A DNA stretch of 64,000 nucleotides, from positions 78,585 through 142,584 of the forward strand of contig CAWBTC010000014.1 of assembly GCA_963791635.1 (NCBI GenBank). Reading direction: 5' to 3'. This stretch comes from VFMC01 sp963791635. Its GTDB lineage: Bacteria; Actinomycetota; Acidimicrobiia; Acidimicrobiales; Ilumatobacteraceae. Both the position numbers and the translations under genes were made by a program. The notes beneath the pieces were generated by a model, which was given only the letters and a program-made list of their open reading frames with translations, had not been told where the DNA came from and made no database searches. This document shows, one piece after another, positions 43,952-53,203 of this stretch (positions are counted from its first letter, which is position 1; every line of letters begins with the position of its first letter).

Positions 43952-46519
43952 GTGGCTCGTGGATCCCTCCGCATCTACCTCGGTGCGGCGCCAGGCGTGG
44001 GCAAGACCTTCGCCATGCTCAACGAGGGTCGGCGCCGACACGAGCGCGGCACCGACGTGGTCATCGGGGTCGTCGAGACCCACGGTCGGTCGAACACGGC
44101 AGCTCAGATCGGCGATCTTCCGGTGGTGGCCCGCCGAACGGTGGAACATCGCGGCGCGACGCTCAGCGAGATGGATCTCGACGCCGTCCTCGCACGGCAT
44201 CCCGAGGTCGTGCTGGTCGACGAGTTCGCCCACACCAACGCGCCTGGAGGCCGCCACGACAAACGCTGGCAGGACGTCGAGGAGCTGCTCGCCAAAGGCA
44301 TCGACGTGATCGCAACGCTCAACATCCAGCATCTGGAGTCACTCAACGACGTGATCGCCCGCATCACGGATGTCACCCAGCGCGAGACGGTGCCGGACGC
44401 CGTCGTACGCCGCGCCGACCAGATCGAGCTGGTCGACATGTCGCCGGAAGCACTGCGCCGACGGATGGCGCACGGCAACGTCTACCCCGCCGAGCGCGTC
44501 GATGCCGCCCTGTCGAACTTCTTCCGCCCTGGCAACCTCGGCGCGCTCCGCGAGCTCGCGCTCTTGTGGGTTGCCGATCGCGTCGAGGAGTCGCTCGCCG
44601 AGTACACCGCCGACCACGAGATCGCCGGAACATGGGAGACGCGAGAACGGGTGGTCGTCGGCATCAGCGGCGCGCCCGGTGGCGAGATCCTGATCCGTCG
44701 CGCGGCACGCATGGCAGGTCGTGTCGGGGGTGACTTCGTCGGCGTCCATGTGGTGTCAGACGATGGACTGGCCCACCAGGACAACGCCTCGATCGCCGCG
44801 CAGCGCGCCCTTGTGGAGGCACTCGGCGGACGCACCCATGAGGTCCTCGGTCAGGATCGTGCGGCCGCGCTCGTCGATTTCGCACGAGCTGAGAAGGCAA
44901 CCCAGCTCGTGATCGGGGCAACCGCCTCGAGTCGATGGCACGAGGTGTGGCACGGCTCGTTCGTCGGCAAGGTGACCAGGCTCGCCCGCGACGTGGACGT
45001 GCACGTGATCGGACGCGACGACGCATCGGGACCAGCTTCGCCCGCCGGTGCGTTCCGATCCCGCCGAGCGATCGACACTCGACGACTGGCCGGCGCGTGG
45101 GTGACGATGTTGCTCGGGCTGCCACTGCTCACAGCGGCCTTCCATGGCATCGGCAACGTCGCGCTGTCGACCGAGCTCCTCGTGTTCCTCGCATTCACGC
45201 TGGTGATCGCCGCGATCGGCGGACGCCTGGTCGGAGCTGTGACAGCGGTCGCGGCATCGCTCCTCGTGAACTGGTGGTTCGTCGAACCGAGGTTCACGTT
45301 CACCATCTCCGAAGGGCAGAACCTGGTGGCTCTCGCGGTGTTCGTCGCCGTCGCGATGATGGTCGGTGCCCTCGTGAACGAAAGCGCCGAACAATCGTTG
45401 GAGGCGCGACGCGCCCGAGCCGAGGCCGGGGCCCTCGCCCGCAGCGCAGCCAGCCTCGCGACCGATCCGAACCCGGTACCGGCGCTGATCGACCACGTGC
45501 GCCGCACGTTCGCGCTCGATGGTGTCCGTCTGGTGGGCGGAGGAGACGACGGCGTCACGGTCGCCGAGAGCGGCGAGATGAGGGGTCCGATCACCACGAT
45601 CGAGCTGCGGCCTGGCGAGCTGCGGCCTGGCGAGCTGCGGCCTGGCGAGGACGTCACCATGCGGCGTCTCGAGCTCGCTGGACGCGCCCTGTCGGCCGAC
45701 GATCGACGAGTGGTGGGACTGCTCGCCGATCAGCTGACCGTCGCCCTCGACACCCAGCACCTGGCGAGTGAGGCAGCCACCGCCGAAGCGCTGGGCCAGA
45801 TCGACACGGTGCGTACCGCACTGCTCCGAGCCGTGTCGCACGACCTGCGCACGCCGCTCTCGACGATCAAGGCGCTGGTCTCGGGCCTGCTCGACCCGAG
45901 TGTCGACTGGAGCCGGGATCAGCTCCACGAAGCACTCACGGCCGTCGACCAGGAGACCGACCGTCTGAACCGCCTCGTCGGCAATCTGCTCGATGCGAGC
46001 CGACTGCAGATCGGCGCGCTCGCAGTGCAGCCACGGCCGAGCAGCGTCAACGAGATCGTGGAGGCGACGTTGCGCAGCATCGGCGACGAGTCCCTCGACG
46101 TGGAGTTGGAGATCGACCGCGACGTGCCCGAGATCGTGGTGGATCCCGCATTGCTCGAGCGAAGCCTGGCCAACGTGGTGAGCAATGCCATCCGGCACAG
46201 CGCCTCGGGAGGGGTCGTGCGGATCGCCGCAAGCGCCGTGGGAGATGCGGTTCATCTGTGCGTGATCGACCGCGGCCCGGGCATCCCGATCGCCGACCGG
46301 GCCGACGTCCTGGCACCGTTCCAGCGACTCGGCGACACGAACACCGCCACCGGTGTCGGGCTGGGCCTCTCGATCGCACAGGGCTTCCTCGAGGCGATGG
46401 ATGGTTCGCTCCTGCTGGACGACACACCGGGCGGTGGCCTCACGGTCACGATGATCGTGCCGGCAGCGAACGGGAACGGGTCCGCACCGTCGTCCGGGCC
46501 AAAGATCGAGGGAACGTGA
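43952..46519 (+). CDS. kdpD: sensor histidine kinase KdpD
   Basis: 855-aa turgor/K+ sensor kinase. N-terminal KdpD domain with a Walker-type LGAAPGVGKTFAML and VVLVDEFAHTNAPG, a USP domain (about 225-350), four DUF4118 helices (about 370-480), a GAF-like linker, HisKA with phospho-His 630 in AVSHDLRTPLS, and HATPase (LANVVSNAIRHS, GPGIP, GVGLGLSIA). The GTG at 43952 gives the family N-terminus. It has a 15-bp triple repeat (ELRPG) before HisKA. It overlaps kdpE by GTGA. Confidence 0.95.
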   Translation: MARGSLRIYLGAAPGVGKTFAMLNEGRRRHERGTDVVIGVVETHGRSNTAAQIGDLPVVARRTVEHRGATLSEMDLDAVLARHPEVVLVDEFAHTNAPGGRHDKRWQDVEELLAKGIDVIATLNIQHLESLNDVIARITDVTQRETVPDAVVRRADQIELVDMSPEALRRRMAHGNVYPAERVDAALSNFFRPGNLGALRELALLWVADRVEESLAEYTADHEIAGTWETRERVVVGISGAPGGEILIRRAARMAGRVGGDFVGVHVVSDDGLAHQDNASIAAQRALVEALGGRTHEVLGQDRAAALVDFARAEKATQLVIGATASSRWHEVWHGSFVGKVTRLARDVDVHVIGRDDASGPASPAGAFRSRRAIDTRRLAGAWVTMLLGLPLLTAAFHGIGNVALSTELLVFLAFTLVIAAIGGRLVGAVTAVAASLLVNWWFVEPRFTFTISEGQNLVALAVFVAVAMMVGALVNESAEQSLEARRARAEAGALARSAASLATDPNPVPALIDHVRRTFALDGVRLVGGGDDGVTVAESGEMRGPITTIELRPGELRPGELRPGEDVTMRRLELAGRALSADDRRVVGLLADQLTVALDTQHLASEAATAEALGQIDTVRTALLRAVSHDLRTPLSTIKALVSGLLDPSVDWSRDQLHEALTAVDQETDRLNRLVGNLLDASRLQIGALAVQPRPSSVNEIVEATLRSIGDESLDVELEIDRDVPEIVVDPALLERSLANVVSNAIRHSASGGVVRIAASAVGDAVHLCVIDRGPGIPIADRADVLAPFQRLGDTNTATGVGLGLSIAQGFLEAMDGSLLLDDTPGGGLTVTMIVPAANGNGSAPSSGPKIEGT
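45602..45646. repeat. 15-bp triple tandem repeat inside kdpD
   Basis: Three identical copies of gagctgcggcctggc encoding ELRPG x3, in the linker between the GAF-like and HisKA domains. The unit is a multiple of three, so copy-number change would keep frame and alter linker length. Confidence 0.9.
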
Positions 46520-47226
46520 CGACCACGAAGGTGCTCGTCGTCGACGACGAGGTGTCGATCCGCAAGGCGCTGTCGCTCAACCTCGCGGCGCGCAGCTACG
46601 AGGTGGTCCTCGCCGACAGCGGTGAGGCGGCCATGCAGGCGGTCGCGGTCGAACACCCTGACATCGTCCTGCTCGATCTCGGGCTGCCAGGCATCGACGG
46701 CATCGGGACGATCGAAGCGCTGAGGGGGTGGACCGACGTTCCGATCATCGTGCTCACCGTGCGCGATGACGAATCGTCGAAGATCGCGGCCCTGGATGCC
46801 GGCGCCGACGACTACATCACCAAGCCGTTCTCCATGGGCGAGCTGCTGGCACGGCTTCGTGCGGCCCTGCGCCGGTCACCAGATGCCCCCACGGCGTCGC
46901 CCATCGTGCACGCGGAGAGCTTCCGCCTCGACCTCAACGCCCATCGGGCTTTCGCCGTCTCGGCCACCGATGAGGAGCACGAAGTCCGCCTCACACCGAC
47001 CGAGTGGGCCATCACGACGTACCTCACCCGCAACGCAGGTCGACTCGTCACCCACCGCCAACTCGTCACCGCCGTCTGGGGGCCGACGTTCGAACCCGAC
47101 CCGAACCTGCTGCGCGTGCACATGGCCCACATCCGCCGCAAGCTGGAGGTGGAGCCGTCACGACCGCGCCACTTCATCACCGACTCCGGCGTGGGGTACC
47201 GGTACGAGCCGTCGGGCCCGACATGA
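46516..47226 (+). CDS. kdpE: response regulator KdpE
   Basis: 236-aa OmpR/PhoB-type regulator. Receiver with acidic pair at VLVVDDE, phospho-acceptor Asp54 in IVLLDLGLPG, and Lys in DDYITKPF; winged helix from RLTPTEWAITTYL to MAHIRRKLEVEP with YRYEP at the end. The GTG start overlaps the kdpD stop (GTGA). It presumably activates kdpFABC through the 11-bp-spaced repeats at 39030-39080. Confidence 0.95.
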   Translation: MTTTKVLVVDDEVSIRKALSLNLAARSYEVVLADSGEAAMQAVAVEHPDIVLLDLGLPGIDGIGTIEALRGWTDVPIIVLTVRDDESSKIAALDAGADDYITKPFSMGELLARLRAALRRSPDAPTASPIVHAESFRLDLNAHRAFAVSATDEEHEVRLTPTEWAITTYLTRNAGRLVTHRQLVTAVWGPTFEPDPNLLRVHMAHIRRKLEVEPSRPRHFITDSGVGYRYEPSGPT

Positions 47227-47235
47227 CCGACCGGC

Positions 47236-47252
47236 GCTAAGAACGCGTCAAG
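47236..47252 (+). promoter_or_regulatory. candidate KdpE-type site before the DUF4118 gene
   Basis: GCTAAG (47236) and GTCAAG (47247) are direct half-sites 11 bp apart, 41 bp before the DUF4118 gene start. The layout matches the site before kimA and the pairs before the kdp operon. Confidence 0.5.
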
Positions 47253-47292
47253 TCCCGTGTGCTGCGATGCGCACGGGAGTACAGATGCATTC

Positions 47293-48042
47293 ATGAGTAC
47301 ATCTCGTCACCGCCAGTCGTCCACGATCGCCCAGATCCGTCACGGCCTCACGGTTGCCGGCCCATTGCTCGTGCTGGGAATCGCATGGGCGTCCACCGGG
47401 GTGCGCGACACGATGGCAATCGCGAACGTTGCGCTGGTCATGGCGGTCGTCACCGTCGCCGTGGCGACCGTGAGCTGGAAGGCTGGTGTGGCGACATCGA
47501 TCGCTGCTGCCCTCGGGCTCAACTACTTTCACACCGAGCCGGTTCATTCGCTGCGGATCACGGCCCAGGCCGATCTCGTTGCAGTGACGCTGCTGGCCTC
47601 GATCGGTATCGCGGTGAGCATCGCCACGGCGATGCGGGTCCGGGTGTTCGCCCGCGAACACACCTCCATCACGGCCAGCGAGCACCGTTCGCTTCTGGCG
47701 ACGGCGAGCGCGCACGACCGGCCGGTGGTCGTCGTGTGGACCGAGGCCGTGCAGGCCGCATGTGCCGGGATGTCGCTCGTCGACTGCCGGATCGAGCCGC
47801 TCGGCGCATCCAAGCTGCCCACGATCGCCCGTCAGCGTGCACATCCTGACGACCAGACCACGTTCGTGCTGCCCGAGGGCGGTGCGATCGTGGCCTTCAC
47901 CGATCCGAGAGCCTCCGCGCAGGTGGCGATGAGGCCCCGAGCGGGCATGGGTTCGCTCGAACTCGACCGTCGCGTGGTCTTCGCGTTCGTCGATCAGCTC
48001 GAGTTGGTGTTGGGCGCCACGGCTGCAGTCAGCCCGGCCTGA
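47293..48042 (+). CDS. free-standing DUF4118 (KdpD-like) membrane protein
   Basis: 249 aa. About four N-terminal helices (LTVAGPLLVLGIAW, ALVMAVVTVAVATVSW, LVAVTLLASIGIAVSIATAM) resemble the DUF4118 sensor region of KdpD, including the LNYFHTEPVHSLRITAQAD loop that matches LLVNWWFVEPRFTFTIS-type loops in KdpD. The soluble C-terminal half (about 125 aa) is unlike a kinase, with no HisKA or HATPase motif. It lies between two kdpDE pairs, so it may be a detached sensing module. ATG 47293 is used; the upstream in-frame start is a weaker choice. Confidence 0.7.
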   Translation: MSTSRHRQSSTIAQIRHGLTVAGPLLVLGIAWASTGVRDTMAIANVALVMAVVTVAVATVSWKAGVATSIAAALGLNYFHTEPVHSLRITAQADLVAVTLLASIGIAVSIATAMRVRVFAREHTSITASEHRSLLATASAHDRPVVVVWTEAVQAACAGMSLVDCRIEPLGASKLPTIARQRAHPDDQTTFVLPEGGAIVAFTDPRASAQVAMRPRAGMGSLELDRRVVFAFVDQLELVLGATAAVSPA

Positions 48043-48098
48043 CATCCTCGACGATCTCGCTCCGCCCAACACCTCGCCGACCGCGGCACACTGATCGG

Positions 48099-50555
48099 GT
48101 GGAGCGAGGCCGTCTACGTGTGTACCTGGGAGCCGCCGCCGGCGTCGGCACCACGTACGCGATGCTCGACGAGGCAGTGCGGCGGCGCGGCCGCGGAACC
48201 GACGTGATGATCGGGTGCGTCCGCACCCATGGGCGATCGGTGATTCTGGCCCGCCTCGCACAACTGGGTGCGGAGTCGGCAACGTCGGACGAGCTCGACG
48301 TCGCCGCCGTGCTCGCGGCTCGGCCGGGCGTGGTGCTCGTCGACGAGCTGGCGCACCGGAACCCGGCGTCGTCGGCACGAGAGCACCGCTGGCAGGACGT
48401 GGACGTGCTGCTCGACGCCGGCATCGACGTGATCACCACGATCACCGTCCAGCAGATCGACTCACTCGCCGACCCGGTGCGCGACATCGTCGGACGGGTT
48501 CCCGACGAGCTGGTGCCCGACGAGTTCCTGGTCCGCACGGACCAGATCGAGATCGTGGACATCTCTCCCGAGGCGATCAGGCGCCGAATCGCGCACGGCA
48601 ACGTGTTCGGACCCGATGACCTGCGGCCCGAGGACGCTGACCTGTTCAACACGCGAGCGTTCGCCGAACTGCGTTCGCTGATGATGTTCTGGATGGCGGA
48701 TCGTCTGGCGGCCGGTCCCGATGATCCGCGCGGGGCGCGCGAGAAGGTGGTCGTTGCGGTGACCGACAGCCCGAACGCAGACGCCGTGCTCCGCAGGGCA
48801 GCTCGACTCGCGCAACGATCGCGGGCACCGATGGTCGGTGTGCACGTGCAACCAGACACCAACGTCGACGATCCCCGCCGTGCTTCGCGTCGCGAGCGCG
48901 TCGAGCAACTCGGCGGCACCTACCACCAACTCGTCGGGGCCGACGTCGCCGGCACACTGCTGGCGTTCGCCGAGACCGAGCGTGCGACGCAGCTCGTGCT
49001 CGGCACGACGGGCAGGCGCCGGCGTTGGCCGCCTGCACGACCCGCCGTGGTCGACGAGGTGATCCGCAGGGCGACGTCGGTGGACGTGCACGTCGTGTCG
49101 GCCGATCTCCGGCTCGACGACCATGTGACGGCCGCAGGACGACAGTCGGTGTCGACCCGGCGGCAGCTCGTAGCCGGTGGCGTGGGTGCGGCCGGTCTGG
49201 CCGGCCTCACCGCCGTCCTGTCCGCCAACCGTGGCGACGTCTCGGTGGCCACCTCGCTGTCGATCTACCTGCTCGCCGTGGTCGCCATCACCGCTGCCGG
49301 CGGCGCATTGCCCGGCCTGTGTGCGGCTGTCGCCGCCCCGCTGCTCGCGAACTGGTTCCTCATCCCTCCCTATCACACGCTCCGCATCTCAGACGGCGAC
49401 AACGTGGCCGAGCTGATCGTGTTCCTCTCGGTCGCCGGCATCGTGTCGGCGTTCGTGTCGATCGCTGCCCGACGCGCCGCCGAGGCCGAACGAGCGCGAC
49501 GCGAGGCGTCGTCGTTGGCTGCACTCACCGGTTCGGGGCACCTCGAGCTCCCCGACGTCGTGGTCGAGCAGCTCCGTCGAACGTTCCACCTCGACGGTGT
49601 GGCGGTGCTCGCCCCGGGTGACGAGCCGGTGCAGGTGCTGGCATCTGCAGGGGATGCACCGACGCGCACGGCCGATGCCGATGCAGTGCACCCGTTGGCG
49701 AGCGGGTTCGTGCTCGTCACCCGCGGCCCGGCGCTCGGTGCCGACGACCACCGAGTGCTGCGGGCGTTCCTCGCTCAGCTGTCGCGCGCACTCGAGCAGC
49801 AGCGGCTACGAGAGATCGCCAATGTGGCCGACGCGTTGGCCCGCGCCGACGAGCTTCGCACCGCCATGTTGCGCGCCGTCTCCCACGACCTGCGGTCGCC
49901 GCTGGCGAGCATCAAGGCCTCGGTCTCGAGCATGAGGCAGCCCGACATCGACTGGCCGGAAGAAGCTCGTGGCGACTTCCTCGCGTCGATCGAGGCCGAG
50001 ACCGACCGGCTCACCTCGATCGTCACCAACCTGCTCGATCTCAGCCGCCTCGAAGCTGGCGTGCTGCGACCCGTGCTGCGGTCGGTGTCGTTGGAGGAAG
50101 TGGTGCCGGCGTCGCTGCATGCGATCGGGAGCACGGCCGATCACGTCGAGATCGAGCTCCCCGTCGATCTCCCCGAGGTGCAGACCGACCCGGTCCTGCT
50201 CGACCGAGTCGTCGCCAACCTCGTTGGCAACGCCCTGCGCTGGTCGCCACCGCAGCGACGAGTGCGAGTGCAGGCCCATCGCAGAGGTTCCAGCGTGCAG
50301 CTGCACGTCATCGACCACGGACCCGGGATCCCCGTGACGCAACGTGCAGTCGTGGTCCAACCGTTCCACCGACTCGACGACTCCGGTGCGAGCGGTGGGC
50401 TCGGGCTCGGCTTGGCGATCGCCGATCGGTTCGTCGCGGCGATGGGTGGCACACTGGAGCTCCGTGACACCCCGGGTGGCGGACTGACCGCGGTCGTCAC
50501 GCTTCCCATGGCGTCGCCGACGTCCATGTCCGCCGTTGGAGCGGGGCGGTCGTGA
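48099..50555 (+). CDS. second KdpD-like sensor kinase, Walker A lysine lost
   Basis: 818-aa KdpD paralogue with the same domain order as KdpD: N-terminal domain, USP region, four DUF4118 helices (about 350-450), HisKA with His596 in AVSHDLRSPLA, and HATPase (VANLVGNALRWSP, GPGIP, LGLGLAIAD). In the P-loop, GAAPGVGKT of the first KdpD is GAAAGVGTT here: Lys18 is Thr. The Walker B is kept in part (VVLVDELAHRNP). So ATP binding by the N-domain is probably impaired while kinase motifs stay intact. GTG start; overlaps kdpE2 by GTGA. Confidence 0.9.
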   Translation: MERGRLRVYLGAAAGVGTTYAMLDEAVRRRGRGTDVMIGCVRTHGRSVILARLAQLGAESATSDELDVAAVLAARPGVVLVDELAHRNPASSAREHRWQDVDVLLDAGIDVITTITVQQIDSLADPVRDIVGRVPDELVPDEFLVRTDQIEIVDISPEAIRRRIAHGNVFGPDDLRPEDADLFNTRAFAELRSLMMFWMADRLAAGPDDPRGAREKVVVAVTDSPNADAVLRRAARLAQRSRAPMVGVHVQPDTNVDDPRRASRRERVEQLGGTYHQLVGADVAGTLLAFAETERATQLVLGTTGRRRRWPPARPAVVDEVIRRATSVDVHVVSADLRLDDHVTAAGRQSVSTRRQLVAGGVGAAGLAGLTAVLSANRGDVSVATSLSIYLLAVVAITAAGGALPGLCAAVAAPLLANWFLIPPYHTLRISDGDNVAELIVFLSVAGIVSAFVSIAARRAAEAERARREASSLAALTGSGHLELPDVVVEQLRRTFHLDGVAVLAPGDEPVQVLASAGDAPTRTADADAVHPLASGFVLVTRGPALGADDHRVLRAFLAQLSRALEQQRLREIANVADALARADELRTAMLRAVSHDLRSPLASIKASVSSMRQPDIDWPEEARGDFLASIEAETDRLTSIVTNLLDLSRLEAGVLRPVLRSVSLEEVVPASLHAIGSTADHVEIELPVDLPEVQTDPVLLDRVVANLVGNALRWSPPQRRVRVQAHRRGSSVQLHVIDHGPGIPVTQRAVVVQPFHRLDDSGASGGLGLGLAIADRFVAAMGGTLELRDTPGGGLTAVVTLPMASPTSMSAVGAGRS

Positions 50556-51259
50556 GTCGCATCCTCTGCGTCGAAGACGAGCCGCATCTGTTGCGCACAC
50601 TCGGCGCCAACCTGCGAGCCCGAGGCTACGACGTCTCCCTCGCTGCCACCGGTGAACGTGCCCTGGAGCTCGCCGCTGCCGAGAAGCCCGACCTGGTGGT
50701 GCTCGACCTCGGCCTGCCCGGCATCTCAGGGATGGAAGTGATCCGCTCGTTGCGGCGCTGGACGTCGGTGCCGATCGTGGTGCTGTCGGCACGCGACAGC
50801 GAGTTCGACAAGGTCGGCGCACTCGACGCCGGCGCGGACGACTACGTGTCGAAGCCGTTCGGCATGGGCGAGCTGTTGGCCCGCCTCCGAGCAGCTCTGC
50901 GTCGACCCGTCCCTTCCGAGGAGCCACCGGCGGTCGTGACCACCGACTTCACGGTGGATCTGGCGGCTCAACGAGTGACGACGCCTGCCGGCGAGGCGAA
51001 GCTCACCCCCACCGAGTGGCACCTGGTGGAGGTGCTGGTTCGACGCGCCGGGCGGCTCGTGTCGAGCCGCGACCTGTTGCAGGCGGTGTGGGGACCGCAG
51101 TACGGCGACGAGACGAACTACCTCCGCGTGCACATGGCCCACATCCGTCGAAAGCTCGAACCAGAGCCGAGCCGTCCGCGCTACTTCCACACCGAGCCAG
51201 GAATGGGCTACAGGTTCGAGCAGCCGGTCACCGATGGCGAGCACGCCGACGAGCGCTAA
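50552..51259 (+). CDS. second KdpE-like response regulator
   Basis: 235-aa OmpR-type regulator, paralogous to KdpE. Receiver with CVEDE, Asp52 in LVVLDLGLPG, and YVSKPFGMGE; winged helix KLTPTEWHLVEVL to MAHIRRKLEPEPSRPRYF. Its DNA-recognition helix (YLRVHMAHIRRKLE) is nearly the same as in KdpE, so both may bind related sites. The stop codon falls inside the candidate site preceding kimA. Confidence 0.92.
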   Translation: MSRILCVEDEPHLLRTLGANLRARGYDVSLAATGERALELAAAEKPDLVVLDLGLPGISGMEVIRSLRRWTSVPIVVLSARDSEFDKVGALDAGADDYVSKPFGMGELLARLRAALRRPVPSEEPPAVVTTDFTVDLAAQRVTTPAGEAKLTPTEWHLVEVLVRRAGRLVSSRDLLQAVWGPQYGDETNYLRVHMAHIRRKLEPEPSRPRYFHTEPGMGYRFEQPVTDGEHADER

Positions 51260-51271
51260 GAAGCCGTTAAC
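51255..51271 (+). promoter_or_regulatory. candidate KdpE-type site before kimA
   Basis: GCTAAG (51255) and GTTAAC (51266) are spaced 11 bp apart in direct orientation, 59 bp before the kimA ATG. GCTAAGAA is identical to the site before the DUF4118 gene. It overlaps the stop of the second kdpE. Confidence 0.5.
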
Positions 51272-51329
51272 GACCGCCGCCTGCCAGGCGGGAAGCGGCA
51301 GTGTTGTGAGGCCGACCAGCTCGGCACCT

Positions 51330-53198
51330 ATGGCAGCACTGAAGAAGATCCTCCTCGGCAACCCACTCTCCAGCGCGGACGAGCATCACCAGCGCCTGAG
51401 CAAGAAGATCGCACTCCCGGTCTTCGCATCCGATGCCATCTCGTCCACCGCATACGCGACCGACGAGATCCTCGTCGTGATCGTGCTCCAGGCAGGCGTC
51501 GGCATGACGGCGTTCCAGCCCCTGGTCCCCATTGCGATCATCGTGTGCGTCTTGATGGCGATCGTGGTGACCTCGTACCGCCAGACCATCCACGCCTACC
51601 CGTCCGGCGGTGGCGCCTACATCGTGAGCCGCGAGAACCTCGGCACGATGCCGGCCCTCGTCGCCGGTTCGTCGTTGCTCGTCGACTACATCCTGACGGT
51701 TTCGGTGAGCGTCGCCGGTGGGGTGCTCGCGATGCGAACGGCATTCGGGTTCGACACGAAGTGGACCGTGCCCGTGTGTCTGCTGTGCGTGTTCGTGATG
51801 ACCGTGATGAACCTCCGCGGCGTGAAGGAATCGGGCGCCGCATTCGCCGGTCCGACCTACTTCTACATCGTGATGCTCGTCATCCTGATCGGCACCGGCC
51901 TCTACCGGATCTACGTCCAGCACGTGGGTCCGATCCCGGAAGAGCTCCTCTCCGAAGAAGCGTTCGAGAAGAGCACCCAGATCGGATCACTCAGCCTGAT
52001 CATGCTCCTGCGCGCCTTCTCATCTGGTGCCGTGGCGTTGTCGGGCGTGGAGGCCGTCTCGAACGGCGTGCCGGCGTTCCAGAAGCCCGAGGCGAAGAAC
52101 GCCGCCACGACCCTGTTGTGGATGGGGACGATCCTCGGCACCTGCTTCTTCGGCGTGTCGGTGCTCGCCTCCCACCTCAAGCCCTACCGCGGTCACGAAG
52201 ATGGCAACGGCCTGGGCTTGATGGCCGAGTACCTCTACGACGGCAAGGGCGTCATGTTCTGGCTGACGATGATCGCCACGTTCTTCATCTTGATCCTCGC
52301 CGCGAACACCGCCTACGCAGACTTCCCCCGTCTTGCTTCGATCATCGCCAAGGACGGCTTCCTCCCCCGGCAGTTCTTCAACCGTGGTGCTCGGCTGGTG
52401 TTCTCGAACGGCGTGCTGTTCCTGGCGATCGTCGCCGGCGCCCTCATCGTCGCCTTCAACGGCGACATCTCGAAGCTCATCCCGCTGTATGCGTTCGGCG
52501 TGTTCACCGGCTTCACGCTCAGCCAGACCGGCATGGTTCGCCATCACCTCAAGCACCGGGAGCCGCATTGGCAGGCCGGGTTGGTGATCAACGCGATCGG
52601 CGCGTTCACCACCGGGCTGATCGCCGTCATCGTCGTGGTCTCCAAGTTCACCGAGGGTGCCTGGATCCCGGCGCTGCTGATCCCGATCATGGTCACGATG
52701 TTCAGGGGCATCGGGCGGCACTACAAGAAGGGCGTCGCCGCTGTTGCGGTCGAACCCGGCTACTGGCCGCGGCGTGAGACCCACACCATGGTCGTGCTGG
52801 TGGGAGGCATCAACAAAGGTGTCCTCCACGGTTTGCAGTACGCCCGTTCGTTGGCGCCCGAGCGGTTGATCGCCGTCACCGTCGCCAGCGACGACGACGA
52901 GCGCCTGCGTCTCGAGCAGCGGTGGCGAGACTTCGACGTGCCGATCGAACTGCACACCCTGTACTCGCCGTATCGCGAGCTCACCCGTCCGGTGCTCGCG
53001 TTCCTCGATGAGCTCGACGCACAGCATGATGACGACATCATCACCGTCGTCATCCCCGAGTTCGTCACGTCGTGGAGCACCCAGTGGCTCCACAACGGGA
53101 GTGCCTTCGCCCTGAAGGCCAAGCTGTTGCACCGACCGCACACCGCCGTCGTGTCGGTGCCGGTCCACATGCATGACGGCGTCGTCGAGGAGGTCTGA
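51330..53198 (+). CDS. kimA: KimA-type K+ permease (APC superfamily)
   Basis: 622-aa APC-superfamily protein with about 12 helices and a C-terminal soluble domain of about 150 residues. The N-terminal LPVFASDAISSTAYATDEIL and SYRQTIHAYPSGGGAYIVSREN are typical of KimA/YdaO K+/H+ symporters, which c-di-AMP inhibits through the C-terminal domain in Bacillus. The gene order KimA-CeoB-CeoC follows mycobacterial Rv2690c-Rv2691-Rv2692. ATG 51330 fits the family start. Confidence 0.88.
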   Translation: MAALKKILLGNPLSSADEHHQRLSKKIALPVFASDAISSTAYATDEILVVIVLQAGVGMTAFQPLVPIAIIVCVLMAIVVTSYRQTIHAYPSGGGAYIVSRENLGTMPALVAGSSLLVDYILTVSVSVAGGVLAMRTAFGFDTKWTVPVCLLCVFVMTVMNLRGVKESGAAFAGPTYFYIVMLVILIGTGLYRIYVQHVGPIPEELLSEEAFEKSTQIGSLSLIMLLRAFSSGAVALSGVEAVSNGVPAFQKPEAKNAATTLLWMGTILGTCFFGVSVLASHLKPYRGHEDGNGLGLMAEYLYDGKGVMFWLTMIATFFILILAANTAYADFPRLASIIAKDGFLPRQFFNRGARLVFSNGVLFLAIVAGALIVAFNGDISKLIPLYAFGVFTGFTLSQTGMVRHHLKHREPHWQAGLVINAIGAFTTGLIAVIVVVSKFTEGAWIPALLIPIMVTMFRGIGRHYKKGVAAVAVEPGYWPRRETHTMVVLVGGINKGVLHGLQYARSLAPERLIAVTVASDDDERLRLEQRWRDFDVPIELHTLYSPYRELTRPVLAFLDELDAQHDDDIITVVIPEFVTSWSTQWLHNGSAFALKAKLLHRPHTAVVSVPVHMHDGVVEEV

Positions 53199-53203
53199 AG
53201 ATC

